The notes under the pieces are model-generated. The model searched no databases. It was not told where the DNA came from and saw only the letters and a list, made by a program, of their open reading frames with translations. Shown here piece after piece: positions 42,757 through 55,343 of a stretch of 64,000 nt of DNA. This DNA is from Phorcus lineatus. Lineage: Eukaryota > Mollusca > Gastropoda > Trochida > Trochidae. The stretch is from positions 34,755,082-34,819,081 of the forward strand of contig OV121090.1 of assembly GCA_921293015.1 (NCBI GenBank), read 5' to 3'. Each line of letters starts with the position of its first letter. The first letter of the stretch is position 1. A program made the position numbers and the translations under genes.

Positions 42757-45700
42757 CACTGATAATTATTTCAATTAATTGGGGTAACTCGAGAAAGTTC
42801 GGATTATAACAATCAGAAATATTTCATGATCTTGAAACGCACGAGCGATTCCGATTGCAAGGCAAGCTCCTCGCACGTTTTGTTGCTAGCGCTGTTATGG
42901 AGCTTGTGCAACGGAAGTCGGGACTTGTCAACATGACCCCCAAGTTTTCTCGTAGAAGAAATCGAGTTGATACCATCTGTTTTAATCATTCTCTACATAC
43001 CTGATGACATCAAACTTATAGTGTGACAGAAGACTGACGTAACGGAAATTTACCAGGTAAGTAATATTTATTCATACCGGCACTGGTTGTAGGCCCAAAC
43101 CCAACTGACAGATTGTTGATTGTCATGAATCGCGACGATGTCATAAAGTGTATGAACGTCAATACTGAGTCTATTAAACTCCAATTAGGAACCTCATAAC
43201 ATCAATACAGATGATGTTTGATATTCCGATTTTGAAATTAGACACTTTTGATTATTGTCACTGTGAGAAATTTATCAATACCTCCGGCTGGAGTAACATG
43301 TTTCTTTAATGAAAAATAAGTAGATGTTTTCATCTTTTAATGAATCTGTTTTCATTTTGAAAGTAGTCGAAGATTTTTACATATTTCTTTGATGTCACCT
43401 GTTTTCATGTTAGTTGTTATAATCATGATGGTACATGCCACAACGTCAAGTTTTACTATTAACAGATTAATGCGATGAATGCGCACCCAAAGTTTAGATC
43501 TTAAACCTATCTGTTGTGGCTTGCCGATGATTTGGATCAATAAAAACAAAACATCTTTGTCAATAAAAAAAACAAAACATCCCATTTCAATCGACACATG
43601 GCTAGAAAGATAAAACATTTGGCTAATATCTCCAACCAGTTTTTTTATTTAGAAGATCATACTAATATTGCTAGGTTATATTTCATAAAATAAATGATAA
43701 TAATAAGCATCAAACAAAGTTTTGTAAGGAAAATTTGATCATTTATGACACAAAGGATTGTTTTTCACCTCGAAGATCATTATTGTCAAACAATGTTGAC
43801 TATCTTAAAGCTTATGTTGAATCAAATCTTGGTGAGTCAGTTTAGTAGACATTTTCCATTTTTAAAATAGGAAAGTTGAGTAGATCTTTAAATGATTTTT
43901 CTATTATTCATTGAAATAAACCATCTCTCTTTTTGTGTTAAGGATAATAAGATTAAACATGTTCGTCCTCTACTAAAAAGTGAAGGGGTTTACTATCCAC
44001 TTTAAAGGTAGTGATTGATAAAATATAATAAAATTCATCTGGTAATAAGTAATAAGTATTCAGACGAGCAATGTTTATAGCACAATTGTATAACCCAAAT
44101 GTCATTGTATAAAAATCAAATCAACTGGTCTGTCAGGCCACTTTTTGGAATACACTAGCTCGTTAGGCCTGCTGTACTTACATCTGACTAGTTTGCAAGT
44201 AATTGCATGTATATTGAACTCATTTGGGGTATTCCTTCAGTACACAAATTTATGACCATGTCTAGTTAGATCTTTTCTGTAGATGCTTGTAGCAACAGGG
44301 AAAGAGGTATGTGGGATGGGAGGTTAGGTGTACTAATGCCTACAGTGATTATTGCCTACATGGAATAATAGATACACTGCATGCTGTGGTTATGAGACGC
44401 TTACCTGCACACAAGTTAACTGATCCAATTTGTATAAACTGTTCCATTCAAACTATCGATCTCAAGCATCTTAGGTTTAAAATAATAGATCATGAAATAA
44501 TGACATTAATGAAAAAAAAAAGGCTTTGGAAAAATATTTCAAATAAGTGTTATATTGATTTAATGACATAATGACCAATATTAAAGTCAATTTGATAACA
44601 ACTATGCTTTCTTGAAGTAAAAGACTTTGGAAGACAAAAAGCTTGTCATTGCTTTCATTAACTCTATCACTATGATACTTATGCCACCAGGCTCAGAATG
44701 TAGGATGTGAAAACTTAACCCTGTATTTCCTGCAAAATTCTATATGTATGGAGGATAATATTTACACAAAAGTGATATGAATTATTGTATGTATATGTTT
44801 ATGTCAATTTAATTGTAGCCATGAAAGGCATTTTCTGTACAAGCAATTTTTCATCAAAGTATTATTGTCAACAAAGGCAATATTTCATTTTATATTTTAT
44901 ATTTCAGAGTATCAACATATTTACTTAGTAATTATTTTCTTCTAATAATTTTTTATCAATGTTTTTTTATTCTTCAATTATTGAAAAAAGTCATTTTTGA
45001 TTCATTATTTTCTTTTTAAAGAAATTACATAAAAATCAATGTTTCCTCAAACTGATTGGTTCATCAATTCATGAATTCTTTTTTCGATATGTCTTTTTTA
45101 ATATAGTTGATTTTTTTTCAAAATAATATGTTTTCAACAAATTCATTATTATCAATGAAGTAGTAATTAACTATGAACTATACTTTGTGAATGAATACTT
45201 GTTATTGTTCTTCATTTTCATTGCAGTCATTAATGCACCAAGTAATGGATGATTCCATGTTGATGGTAGGTTGAATGCAGTTAAATGCTTGGCATTAGTA
45301 GATGCGACCTCCCCCCATCTCCCCCCTTAACCTCCTTATATCTGTGTGTAATGCATCATGTCAGATAAAAGTAGTAAAAGTAGCAGTACAACACATGTGT
45401 ATCTCTCCCCTAGAAGAATATAGAGAAAACATAGTAGAACATAGTATTCCCTCCCCCCTTTAATGACCTATGCCTTCCTCTCTCTGTGAAAGAAATTTTC
45501 TGAAAATTTGGAAAATCTTATGATTTATATTTTCATGTATGAAGATGAAGACAATGGACCAATATGGAGTGACAACCATGTTACCTTAGCTGATCAGTAT
45601 CAAGATGTGTGTATTTTGACAATACAAGAACAGTTCAATCAAAACTTTAACTTTTGGGATATCTTATGTAACTCAAGAGTCTAAATAAATAGTACTGCTA

Positions 45701-47244
45701 CGTACATCTATAAATTACAACACTCAAACTTTGTTCATATATTGTGAAAATGAAAATATTTGTCTGACTGAATATGAATGTGTCTATTAATACATCAATA
45801 ATTTTAACTAGATTTGAGTTCCCTCTGCCTCCAATGTCTCATTCATTTTTCCCTTTCTTTCAATAACCTGTAACAATTTGGCTACATCAATCCTGTCTCA
45901 GTCTGCAATGCAATCAGATTCTGGTCATACAAGATTCAAAATGATAGTCCATCAACATTGCTCAATCAACAGCACTGTTTCTAGTTTAGCCTCTCAAAGC
46001 AAATTAAGGAAAGATACAAAGATACAAAATACTTTTCCCTCTGTCCAATGCTTTATAGTTATGAATCAAGGAAAAGAGGTGCTAAAAAGTTTATCTTCAT
46101 TGCAAAACATCTGAAACTTGTTGTTATGTCTAGCTTCTCTTTGGCTGAAGGAAAATGCAACATCCATAACGGCCAATACAAATGGATATTTATAGTTTGC
46201 CTGTCACAGAAGCATACAATCTCTGAATTAGCTTCACAAACAAAAAGTAAATCCTTTGTTTGTTTCAATCTAATTACCTAGTCAAGGTAACATATGTGAA
46301 TAGGCTGACAGGTGCTGGATGCTCAAGCTTGTGCGTTCAAGCGTGACTACCATTATGGAATACTGTACTTAGCTCTCAGATTGTTTTATTTTTGTCTCAC
46401 TTGTGTATATACAACCAATCGCTCAGCGATTTATGAGAGACACTGTGAACTAAAAAGTTCAATTGAATTTTAAAAACTCTTTTTCCTCCATATGGCGTCA
46501 ACAAAACAATTGAAATGACATATACCTTACTTAGGAATTTTTTTAATGCAGATTTTTTAGAAAGATAATGATAGTAATTTCATCTAGAATGATAATAAGT
46601 TCTTCTAGGAATTGGGCACAGAGGCTTAGAACGGTTGAAATTGTAGTGGGATTTAAAATATAACAATGTTACATTTATTCACTATCTAAATTGCATGTTG
46701 ATTTAATTTATGGCTTTAATCTAATTTTGATTTGCAACTTACTTGTTTAGTTTAGTTGAATGTCAAGGTCAGGCTTCAAGTAACGTGAAGTATTTTATAG
46801 TTTTTTTTACTTGGAACAACATAGAGAAATATTTGTAAACCTGAAGTTTGGCAGGGGTTTATTTGAAAGCTTATTGAAATGGTCAATGTAATCATATTCA
46901 TGTTCTAATGATGATTCAAACAAGCTGAAGTTCATGTCAGTATCACAATTTATGAAGAAGCAAAATGTGAACATGGAATTGTTAGCAGTGTTACAGTCTA
47001 TCACCCACCTTATTAAGTCTGCAGTTTATTATTAGTGGGCTCATAGTAGCTTGGGACAGGCATGCGAAAACCTGATATCATTGCGATTTCTTTGCGAATT
47101 CGCACGGGTTTGGTTGATGTTAATTAGGGATGAGTGGACAGCAAATTGAGAGTCAGTAGTTGGATGTAGAAAGTTGGTTAGAAATGATGTTTGAAGTGCC
47201 TTTAGTGCTTACAGAAAATATTTCCACAAGAAATGAGAGGGCAA
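42755..47244. other. No recognised gene, very AT-rich
   Basis: 4.5 kb without a supported coding region. Short frames (for example 44311-44571 plus with a few Cys, 45878-46114 plus) have no family resemblance. Introns or intergenic host DNA are the likely content. Confidence 0.45.
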
Positions 47245-47407
47245 TTATTTATAGGATATCAAACGAGCTTCCCCTTTCATATCAAGTTTATGTCCCAAGT
47301 GAAATAATTTTGCTTTGTCACGAGCCTTGGCGAGTGACAAAACAAAATTATTTCACAAGGGACATAAACTTGATATGAAAGGGGAACGAGTTTTGTATCC
47401 TATTTAT
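47245..47407. repeat. Long palindrome, ~72-nt arms
   Basis: The left arm (GGATATCAAACGAGCTTCCC..GTCACGAGC) and right arm (GCGAGTGACAAAACAAAATT..TTTTGTATCC) are near-perfect complements around a short CTTGG tip. Beyond the right arm, TATTTATTACCCACGT is the inverse of ACGTGGGTAATAAATA at 48484-48499, so the hairpin may be the left end of a ~1.25 kb foldback element. Confidence 0.85.
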
Positions 47408-48921
47408 TACCCACGTTTTTTACAATGAAAACATCGTCAAATTAAAGTAGAATTTAGCTTCCCTATAAAGAAACTCAAAACGCGGATTAATACATTTCAT
47501 TGGTGATTGGAATGTCGGCACCTTCACTTCGGAAAACGTACGCTGCTTTGGTGTAATGTAGTTCATTACATTTGATAAAGAAATACATGAAAATAAACTA
47601 CAACTGAAAGCAAAAATCCTTTAATTCATTTCATTTAAAGACTTGGTTTCAGCTACAAATCTTTTATTCAGCATAAACACGCGAAAACTGTCAACATTTT
47701 GAACCTAAATCTCGGCTCAACGTCAGTCGGCCGTCACTCAAGGCGAGTCGTGACGTCGAGAACTGTTCGGACACAACGCATACAAGACACGTTTTGAATG
47801 GCACACGTAACATTTGACCTAAAGGGAATAACATTGAAATTTATGTCTTAAAAACTGTCAACTGGTAAAGAAGCTTTTCATTCAATTGCAACTAATCTTC
47901 ATCAGAGGACAAGTCACTGTAGATCTAATTGTAAACAATACGGCGACGCTTGGCGGATGTCGACAGTGGCAATGGCTAAACAGTAAGTCTATATCTAGGT
48001 ATTTGCTTTTCCCCCTGAGAAGTCTTGACAACATATAGGCCTATGCTAAAAGTGTTCAAAGACCGAATACCATTCACAACTCGTCTAATAACTTTTCCAC
48101 CGATTTTGACCAAATCATTGATTTTTACGGGTGACGCCATCTTTGTTTACATGAGTCCCGATAATCATAGCAGACGAATTTTGTTACTTATTTAGATTGT
48201 ATCGTTTTTCTATTCATTTACGGACATTTCAGTAATTAAAGGAAAGAAAAGCTTTGCATGTAGCCACAATGAAAATTAAGTTTTATTTCGATTATATTAT
48301 GAAAATTCTCGTTTTTCGTGTGCTTAGGAACGAAATCTTATGAATGGAAATCATGAATGAAATAGCTGATGAAAATAGTACCGGTAACGTCAAAACTCAT
48401 GTATCAGCCAATCAAATCACTCAAAGTTGTTATGACACATATGTGTCATAACAGATTGTTATGAAACCCCTTTACGAAGTCCCACGTGGGTAATAAATAA
48501 ATTTATATAAATTGTATTTGACAACTAATATAATTATTTTATTTTTATGACTAAAACTGTGAATAAGAATAGAAATATAGTTACTCCCTAACTGCAATTT
48601 GTAAAAAGGATCTGCTTTCTATTTGTTTCATGATTTAAGGAATAATATTTAGTTTTATTGATTTTATTCCAATTTTATGTGAAAGCATCTTGTCTAATGT
48701 ACTGATATTGGACAATCTTTTTTATGTATTTCTCTTTGAGACCTAACAGGTATAGATCTAAGTCTGGAACATCAACAATACAAAGGCTGATTAGCTACAA
48801 AGACCGTTGCTCTATTTTTGTCATGAATGTAAATACCCAAAATGGTGAAGTCAATTCAGTATTAAAAAAATGAAAAAATTGTCTTTTTACAAGTATGAAA
48901 AATAAATTCTACTAGAGGTGT
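47408..48921. other. No recognised gene
   Basis: Contains the 26-bp palindrome at 48428-48453 and a possible inner part of a foldback element; no coding region supported. Confidence 0.4.
48428..48453. repeat. 26-bp perfect palindrome
   Basis: TGTTATGACACAT followed directly by its exact reverse complement, with no loop. It lies 30 bp before the ACGTGGGTAATAAATA motif shared with the 47.3 kb hairpin flank. Confidence 0.9.
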
Positions 48922-49242
48922 GAACCTTTCATTGTTCAATTCTTGACCACTCTAGAAATAAGACAGGATCTGGTAATAGGTGTCAGGCACCGGATCCCTA
49001 CAAGTCGGTATCCGTCGAGGTATCCGTTGGAATCCGGCTAGATCCGGGATCTGTTAAGGTATCCGTCACCGGATCCCAGTATACCAAATTTGCAGGGATC
49101 CGTTATGGTATCCGTTGGAATCCAGCCGGATCTGGGATCCGTTGAGGTATCCGTCGCCGGATCCCAGTATACCAAATTTGCAGGGATCCGGAGGTATCCG
49201 GAAGGAATCCGGTAAACTGATTCCACTACTTTTTGTCCTGTG
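48922..49242 (-). mobile_element. Minisatellite-bearing repeat element, copy 2
   Basis: Inverted copy of the element at 38803-39080. The 88-bp unit recurs (ATACCAAATTTG starting 49081 and 49169, with a further partial unit). The outer ends match copy 1 (CTTTCATTGTTCAATTCTTG and CTACTTTTTGTCCTGTG). Confidence 0.75.
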
Positions 49243-49904
49243 ACTGTTTTATTGCACAGGCCTGTGTGATATCAAATATGTTATTCATGCATTCGTTGTT
49301 TTCATTGGCTGAAATATTGCTAGGTAGTTTAAGTTGCGATATTGTCCCGCTAGGGGAAAGTGCCAGAAGAAGAGAAAGAGTATTTATTTAAATATCATTA
49401 TAAAGCACCTTTAATGCAGCAGCACATTTGACACATTTCACATACATATTTATTTAATATACATATATGAACATTTCAGTTCCTTTTAGTGCATTTCACA
49501 ATATTTATGCACTTTTCACATTAATCAGGTGTATGGTTGTGCTCTCTCCTCGTTCTTACGAAATCACCGACAGTGGAACATCACCTCAAATGAGTGCAGC
49601 TCTGTCGAATCTTGTTGCTTGTGTAGATATTTCCATCCAAGAGAATTTGAGGTGCCCCTCTCACCGACAGCAGATACTCCACTTTGAGCAATCCAGCCAT
49701 TTTGGTAGTGAGATGCAGTCCATGTTCCCTTGTATAGAAATTTATTAAAACATAAAATTAAATAGTACCAAGATGAATACATCTCTAGTTAACATTAAAA
49801 TCAAAGTGAGAAGACGCTCTTTATAACCATTTAACAGCAACAACATTTTATAATGTATAACTTCAATTTGAAAATTAAATAGCCTATAATCAAATAAATA
49901 AAGT
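49243..49904. other. No recognised feature
   Basis: No supported gene; frames at 49467-49748 and 49564-49782 lack motifs. Confidence 0.4.
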
Positions 49905-50430
49905 GTCTTTTATAATTTCTACTCTAAATTCAAAATCAATATGGTTTCAATACTCGATTCCACATAGAATACTCCCAACAAATGACCTTTTACTTTAGAT
50001 GAAAATTAAAGATGAAAATAAATGCAGCTTTTGCGAGGAAGATAAAGAGACCACAAGTCACCTCTTCTTCGATTGTCATATTATGAAAAAAGAAGAGGTG
50101 ACTTATGGTCTCTTTATCTTCCACTTGAAGAAAACATACATTATTGACAAATTCAATGACTTTTTGGTCAACCCGCCACTTACTTTTAAAAGACTAACCA
50201 AGATTAATATTGTAGTATTATAGCTTTGTACAAGTGTATTTGGAAAATTCTTAAATTGAAACTAAAATTGACGCCGTTAATTAGATGAATTATAAATATG
50301 TTATACATCTTGTATTGCACGATTTTATCAATTTCTGCCAAATGTGTATAGTGTTGTTCTTGTTTACGATGTATTGTTTATATATGTAATTGTAATGTCC
50401 ATGTACCACACAAAATATAATATATAATAA
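49905..50430 (+). pseudogene. L1/Tx1-like LINE 3' relic with internal inverted duplication
   Basis: Translates as WFQYSIPHRILPTNDLLL, a stop, then MKIKDENKCSFCEEDKETTS and HLFFDC, the typical C-x2-C..H..C end of L1/Tx1-like ORF2. Directly after it the next ~33 nt (50090-50122) are the reverse complement of 50037-50069 with one mismatch, replacing the expected coding sequence. The relic continues with KFNDFLVNPPL to TAG at about 50221 and an A-rich stretch near 50425-50440. No endonuclease or RT core. Confidence 0.7.
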
Positions 50431-50440
50431 AAAAAAGAAA

Positions 50441-51129
50441 GAAACCCTATACTGTTTTGACTGTTCGTTAACGAAGCTTACTCTAATTTGCCTTCATCTG
50501 ATGAGACGTCGCCCTCTGCTATGTATGTGAACTGTCCCATTACCTCTGTAGGGGATTACCTAATTAATCTTCAACTGAGTGTCTGCGAGATTGGCCGTCT
50601 GTCAGCTGCCTGTCTGTCAGGTGGAAGATAACCTGACTGACATTCTTTCCCCACAGAGGAAACTCAATCAACAACTCCTTTACTAATCAGAGGTAGCGGA
50701 AGTGATAAAAAAATATGAGTAAGGAGATTGTGAGGAGAGATTATAATAGCTACCGTATAATTTCGGAATTTGACCAACCAAATATGAGACAGACAAAAGT
50801 ATTCGGTCACAAATATTTGTGTTTGCCTAAAGAGGCTCAGACATCATTTCACCAGAAATTGGGTGCTATCTTTAAGGGAATCTGCTATGTTTTCTTTGTC
50901 TCAAAAGTTGTTATGTGGTAATATAGCTTATTAACATGTCAACGCTTATAATATTTAATCTTATATACTTATATTATAATACTAATTCTTATAACACTTA
51001 TACTTACTCAAAACAAACGCTGTGAATGAAATTAACAGGTTAATGAAACCGATATAAGAATTTTATCGATATACTGTTTTGAGCTACAAAGGCCATATTG
51101 TAAGTGACCAAAGTGAAAATATTTCGAGT
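50441..51129. other. No recognised feature
   Basis: AT-rich DNA; no supported gene. Confidence 0.4.
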
Positions 51130-51800
51130 GTAAATAAAATAGTCCGCAGAATGACATAGAAAACCAGACGAAAGTATCACTTTTTTTCAACATAGTTTCC
51201 GCTGACATCAATACATTTTGACCAGCAATGTTCGAGCTTCATTTTACCATTCTTGTAGAACTTCGCTACTTGGGTCTCAAGAAATCTCTTCACGGCAGCT
51301 ATCAGGTTCTTGTTATCAGCAAATACGTAAATGGTTTTTCAGATGGGGGGGAAAAGTCAGATGGTGCCAAATCGTGGGAGTAGGGTGGATATGGAAGAAT
51401 TTCAAAGCCGCATTCGGTCGTGGTAGTGACAGTAACATGTGATGTGTTGATGGGAGAATTGTCCTGAAGGAGCATCACTCCTGCACGCTTGGCCTTTGTG
51501 GCCCCTCTATATTACCTCGACGTTTTAGCATATCATGCCCCATGGATAGTCTGTCTCTTCTCTTAGTAATCTATCGTGATGATATATCGACCATGGCTTC
51601 ATGGATTTCCTGTGCAGACATTCCTTTCCTGAACAAATACTTAACTGCACGCTTTAAAACATTATTAACTTTTTCATATTTTCTTCACCCCTATGCACTT
51701 TAGAATGTGACATCTCGAAAACTTATCTACTGATGGTTGCAATATTTTGTCACTTGCTTCAGAAAAGATTGCTTCGCAGGTTTATAAATAATTTGGAAGC
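51130..51800 (-). pseudogene. Mariner transposase relic, internally deleted
   Basis: Read on the minus strand: MSHSKVHRGEEN near 51705, then KRAVKYLFRKGMSAQEIHEA near 51630, a large internal deletion, then IITIDY, a stop, EKRQTIHGA. Next come RAGVMLLQDNSPINTSHV (second catalytic Asp), PPYSHDLAPSDF (third catalytic region, mariner DD..D type) and KLEHCWSKCIDVSGNYVEKK with the natural stop near 51187. Multiple stops; dead. The N-terminal DNA, including AGTGCATAGGG, matches the relic at 21.7 kb, so both belong to one mariner family. Confidence 0.8.
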
Positions 51801-53704
51801 ATTGGATTGTTACATCATTCTTATTCTACGAACCTCTCTATGTACCCTCGTACATGTACATACATTGTTGGTTTGATAAACATTTATACAGACAAAGCGT
51901 AAGGTATTGATAAAGATGAAAATTGAGTCGTTGGGTTTTAAACGTTATTTTTATAAATAGGCATACTGCTGTATTAAGAGTCCGTTTCACCAGCAACCTG
52001 ACGCCATTGACATGTCCTTGAATCAGATTAATGTTGGATGATGCCAGTACGTTGTCCATATGATTCTGTTAACACGCTATAATGTGTTTTTTCTATATTT
52101 TCTGATAACACAATAATTTTCTTCGATCAAATGAGGCATGTCAACTCGATCGCATCCTACAAAAAAAAGGGTTATCCTCTTATCACTCCTTTGAGAGATC
52201 CCACATCACGGTAGTCCAGAGCAATAAAGATAGTAGGACGTGTCTAGAAGGGAAATATGACACAGGCGTAGGAGGATCTAATTCGATTTATAGTGTGGCG
52301 AGAGAATGGAAACATTATTAAATTAAGTAGGAAGAAAGAAAAACCAACAAACTCTTCAATTATTATGCAGTTCTAAATGCTCATCAAAGGTTTACTATGC
52401 AGTCCAGTCTTTATTTACAATAGATCCTTTATAATACACATTGAGAAGTATCGTTTAGGATTCAGCACTACATTCCTTAAACGGAATTCCTGATGCACAA
52501 CGAATGCATATCTCTCGATAAATATAACGAATCACACTCAAGTAAAGTATCTCATAAGTTATTTAACTAATATATACATATTCAAGTCATAAAATTGAAT
52601 CTATAGACTGGAAGTACTAAAACAACGAACAGATTTGACCTGAAAAAGTGCCTTTTACGTTTCTCCTATTGTCTCCTAGAGTACACATTTGAGACACTCT
52701 TGCACATATTGGTAGACAATCTGTCTAAATTATTACCTTACAAGAAAATTCGAACAACGTTCACGATCCAACAGTTTCAGGACACTATTGCGGTTCATAG
52801 ACTGAGAATGAGAGAGTCCAAATTGTATACGTGATGCTTTGGGGCAATAGAAAATCGTTGGTAGATAAGTACCATCCATATATGACACAGAAGGATATGA
52901 TTACTGGGTAAAGTCTTGTGGTGTCTGGACACTGAAGAGCTGTAACGTTTTTTTATACGAATTGGCAACCAACATCCACTATTTCTTAACCTGACTTTAC
53001 GTCATTAAATCCCTGCTTTGCATGTACGGCTGCATACCAGAAGTTTGTTCACATACCTTGGTATACTAATGCAAATATCATGTAATTTAGGTAACGTAGC
53101 ATTGAGAAAAAAAACGTGTAATGTTGAATTTTCAATACATATGTACAGATCCTTTCTTCTTTAAGGCAAATGTTTATCATACCTTTCAATCAACCGTAAC
53201 AGTTTTGGCAGGTTATTGAAGTGACCAGGGGTAAACATTTCGAAAACACTTATTTTTATTTTATCTACAAAATCCTTTCTTAGTAAGCAACTGCTTTTTA
53301 AAATAGTCATGTTTGTTCTTTCACTTTAAGTCAATATGACAGTGCTGATATTATTCTAAAAAAGTCGATATGGAACATTTTATTCAAAATATAACAAAAT
53401 CGAAATTTCTTAAATATGACCCCTTCCAGCTATTACAACAAAATTTGAATTTTTGCACGAAAAACCAGTCGATCGCCAAATATGTTCTAGAATGGCTATT
53501 TCCTACATGGACAATGAATGATTCTTTGTGAGCATTCCTGAAGTTATTTTATTGACGTCCAAACTAAACTCAAATTACATGATAATTGCACTACGATCCA
53601 GTGGTAAGTGAACAAACTTTCGGTATGCAGCTGTATACTTATCTGCAAAGCTTCTGCATGAGTATTCATGGTATCAGGAAAGTGGGCTAATATGAAAAAT
53701 ATCG
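51801..53704. other. No recognised gene
   Basis: AT-rich DNA with no supported coding region. Confidence 0.45.
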
Positions 53705-53925
53705 ATCCTAAGGATGTCTGTTCCTCAAATTTAGGGTATTTCTCAAAAGTTTAGTGAATTTGCTTGAAATATCAACCAAAAAAATGGGGGTTAGTGTTGT
53801 TTTTTTCGAGATATCTTAAGAGAAAGATCCCTATGTCAGTCAGAGATTTAACATGGGAGTCAATGGGGAAATGATCTTTTTTGAGAAATCTTAAATTTGA
53901 ATTAGTTCCTGTATTAGAGTTTTTA
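53705..53925 (-). repeat. Dispersed repeat L, copy 2
   Basis: The reverse complement matches 15470-15640 block by block (AATACAGGAACTAATT, TTTCCCCATTGACTC, ATGTTAAATCTC, GACATCCTTA). This copy is longer by about 50 bp in the middle. Confidence 0.7.
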
Positions 53926-55343
53926 TAATATGAAAAATGAAAGTATAAAAAAGTATAAAATATATATGCAACTGTTGGTTTTTAGCCGCTACGGCACAAC
54001 ATGTATTCAAACTTTTCAATTAAATTATCAATATTTAAGCTATTTAGGGACTAAAAACATGCTTTCTCCCACTCATTATCTAAAAATATACCTATCTAAA
54101 TATATACAAATCATATTCTTTCAACAACATCTATTTTCTAAGAAAAACAGATTATAGAACGTGCTCAAATGATAGTTACAATGAAAATGGCTGAGTCAGC
54201 AAAATTGTGAATTATTTCAAAATGAAAAATACTACGTTTCTTAATTTTGATGAATATTTAATCAGAAATCATAAAAATTTAGAAATTGCCGCTTCATTTT
54301 GGTTTATTCTATAAGAACATTATGATTTAAGGTTATTTGAGTTTTGTCACTGTGACTGAGGAGCGAACATCCTTAAGTGACATTAAGATATGCACTATCG
54401 TATATTCCACATACACATACTCTATGTCTGCACATCTATGGAGATGTCTTATATATATTTTGTCGATATTACGTTGTTTTTCTTAAGATTATCAAAATCA
54501 TGCAAATCATGTGTGTTAAATCACTCTTATCTCTGTTTTAATTAAATCGATTTTATATGAAGACTAAACTTTGTTACACTGTCGTTCCCTCAGAACATGC
54601 ATTCTATATTCAGAAAGACATTGATGCCCCTAGTGCACTTTCACTATGACCTGCTAGATGAATGGGCAATAACTTTATTTATGTAAGATGCTTCAAAGCT
54701 AGCGCTATCATTCTGGATTATACAGTGCAATCTGTCGTATCAACTTTATCCCTGAGATGGATAGGTTCATGTTTCCCTGATATTAAGTGTCGGACAGACA
54801 TCCGGTGATGGATCACTGTAATCCATTCTTACATGAAAATCGTTAATCAGCATACTTGATAAAAGTCTAAATAGATCTGATAGCATGACTGAGATTTTCT
54901 ATAGCACATGAAAACATTCTTCGACATCCTTTAATCATATGTGTACCATTATAGGACAAGCTTGGTAAGTGATTGCCCAAAGCTGGGTTTTGTTCCCCGC
55001 CACTAAAGAGTAGTCTCCTCTGAATACTTGTAGCTTCTAAATGTATCTTATTTCAAAAGGTGACATTATATCTGTAGCGTATAAGGCTTAATTGAGAATA
55101 TCAAAGGGGCAGTTGCACGTATTTTGATAGATGTATTTCTTTCAATGTTCCACAATAGAATAATAGTTTATGCCAAATGTGTTATCTTCAGAGAGTCCAA
55201 ATATCTTGCTCAACCCGATCATCCGTAGTCGTTTAGGAGATAATGAAATATCAAGCAAAAACACTGACGGCAATTTTTGTTTGATCCTCTTATAATCATA
55301 TGAGCTAGGGGAATGACTTCACATAGCTTAACCGATCATAGTA
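53926..55343. other. No recognised gene
   Basis: AT-rich DNA. CATCCTTAAGTGACATTAAG near 54370 echoes the end of repeat L. No coding region supported. Confidence 0.4.
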
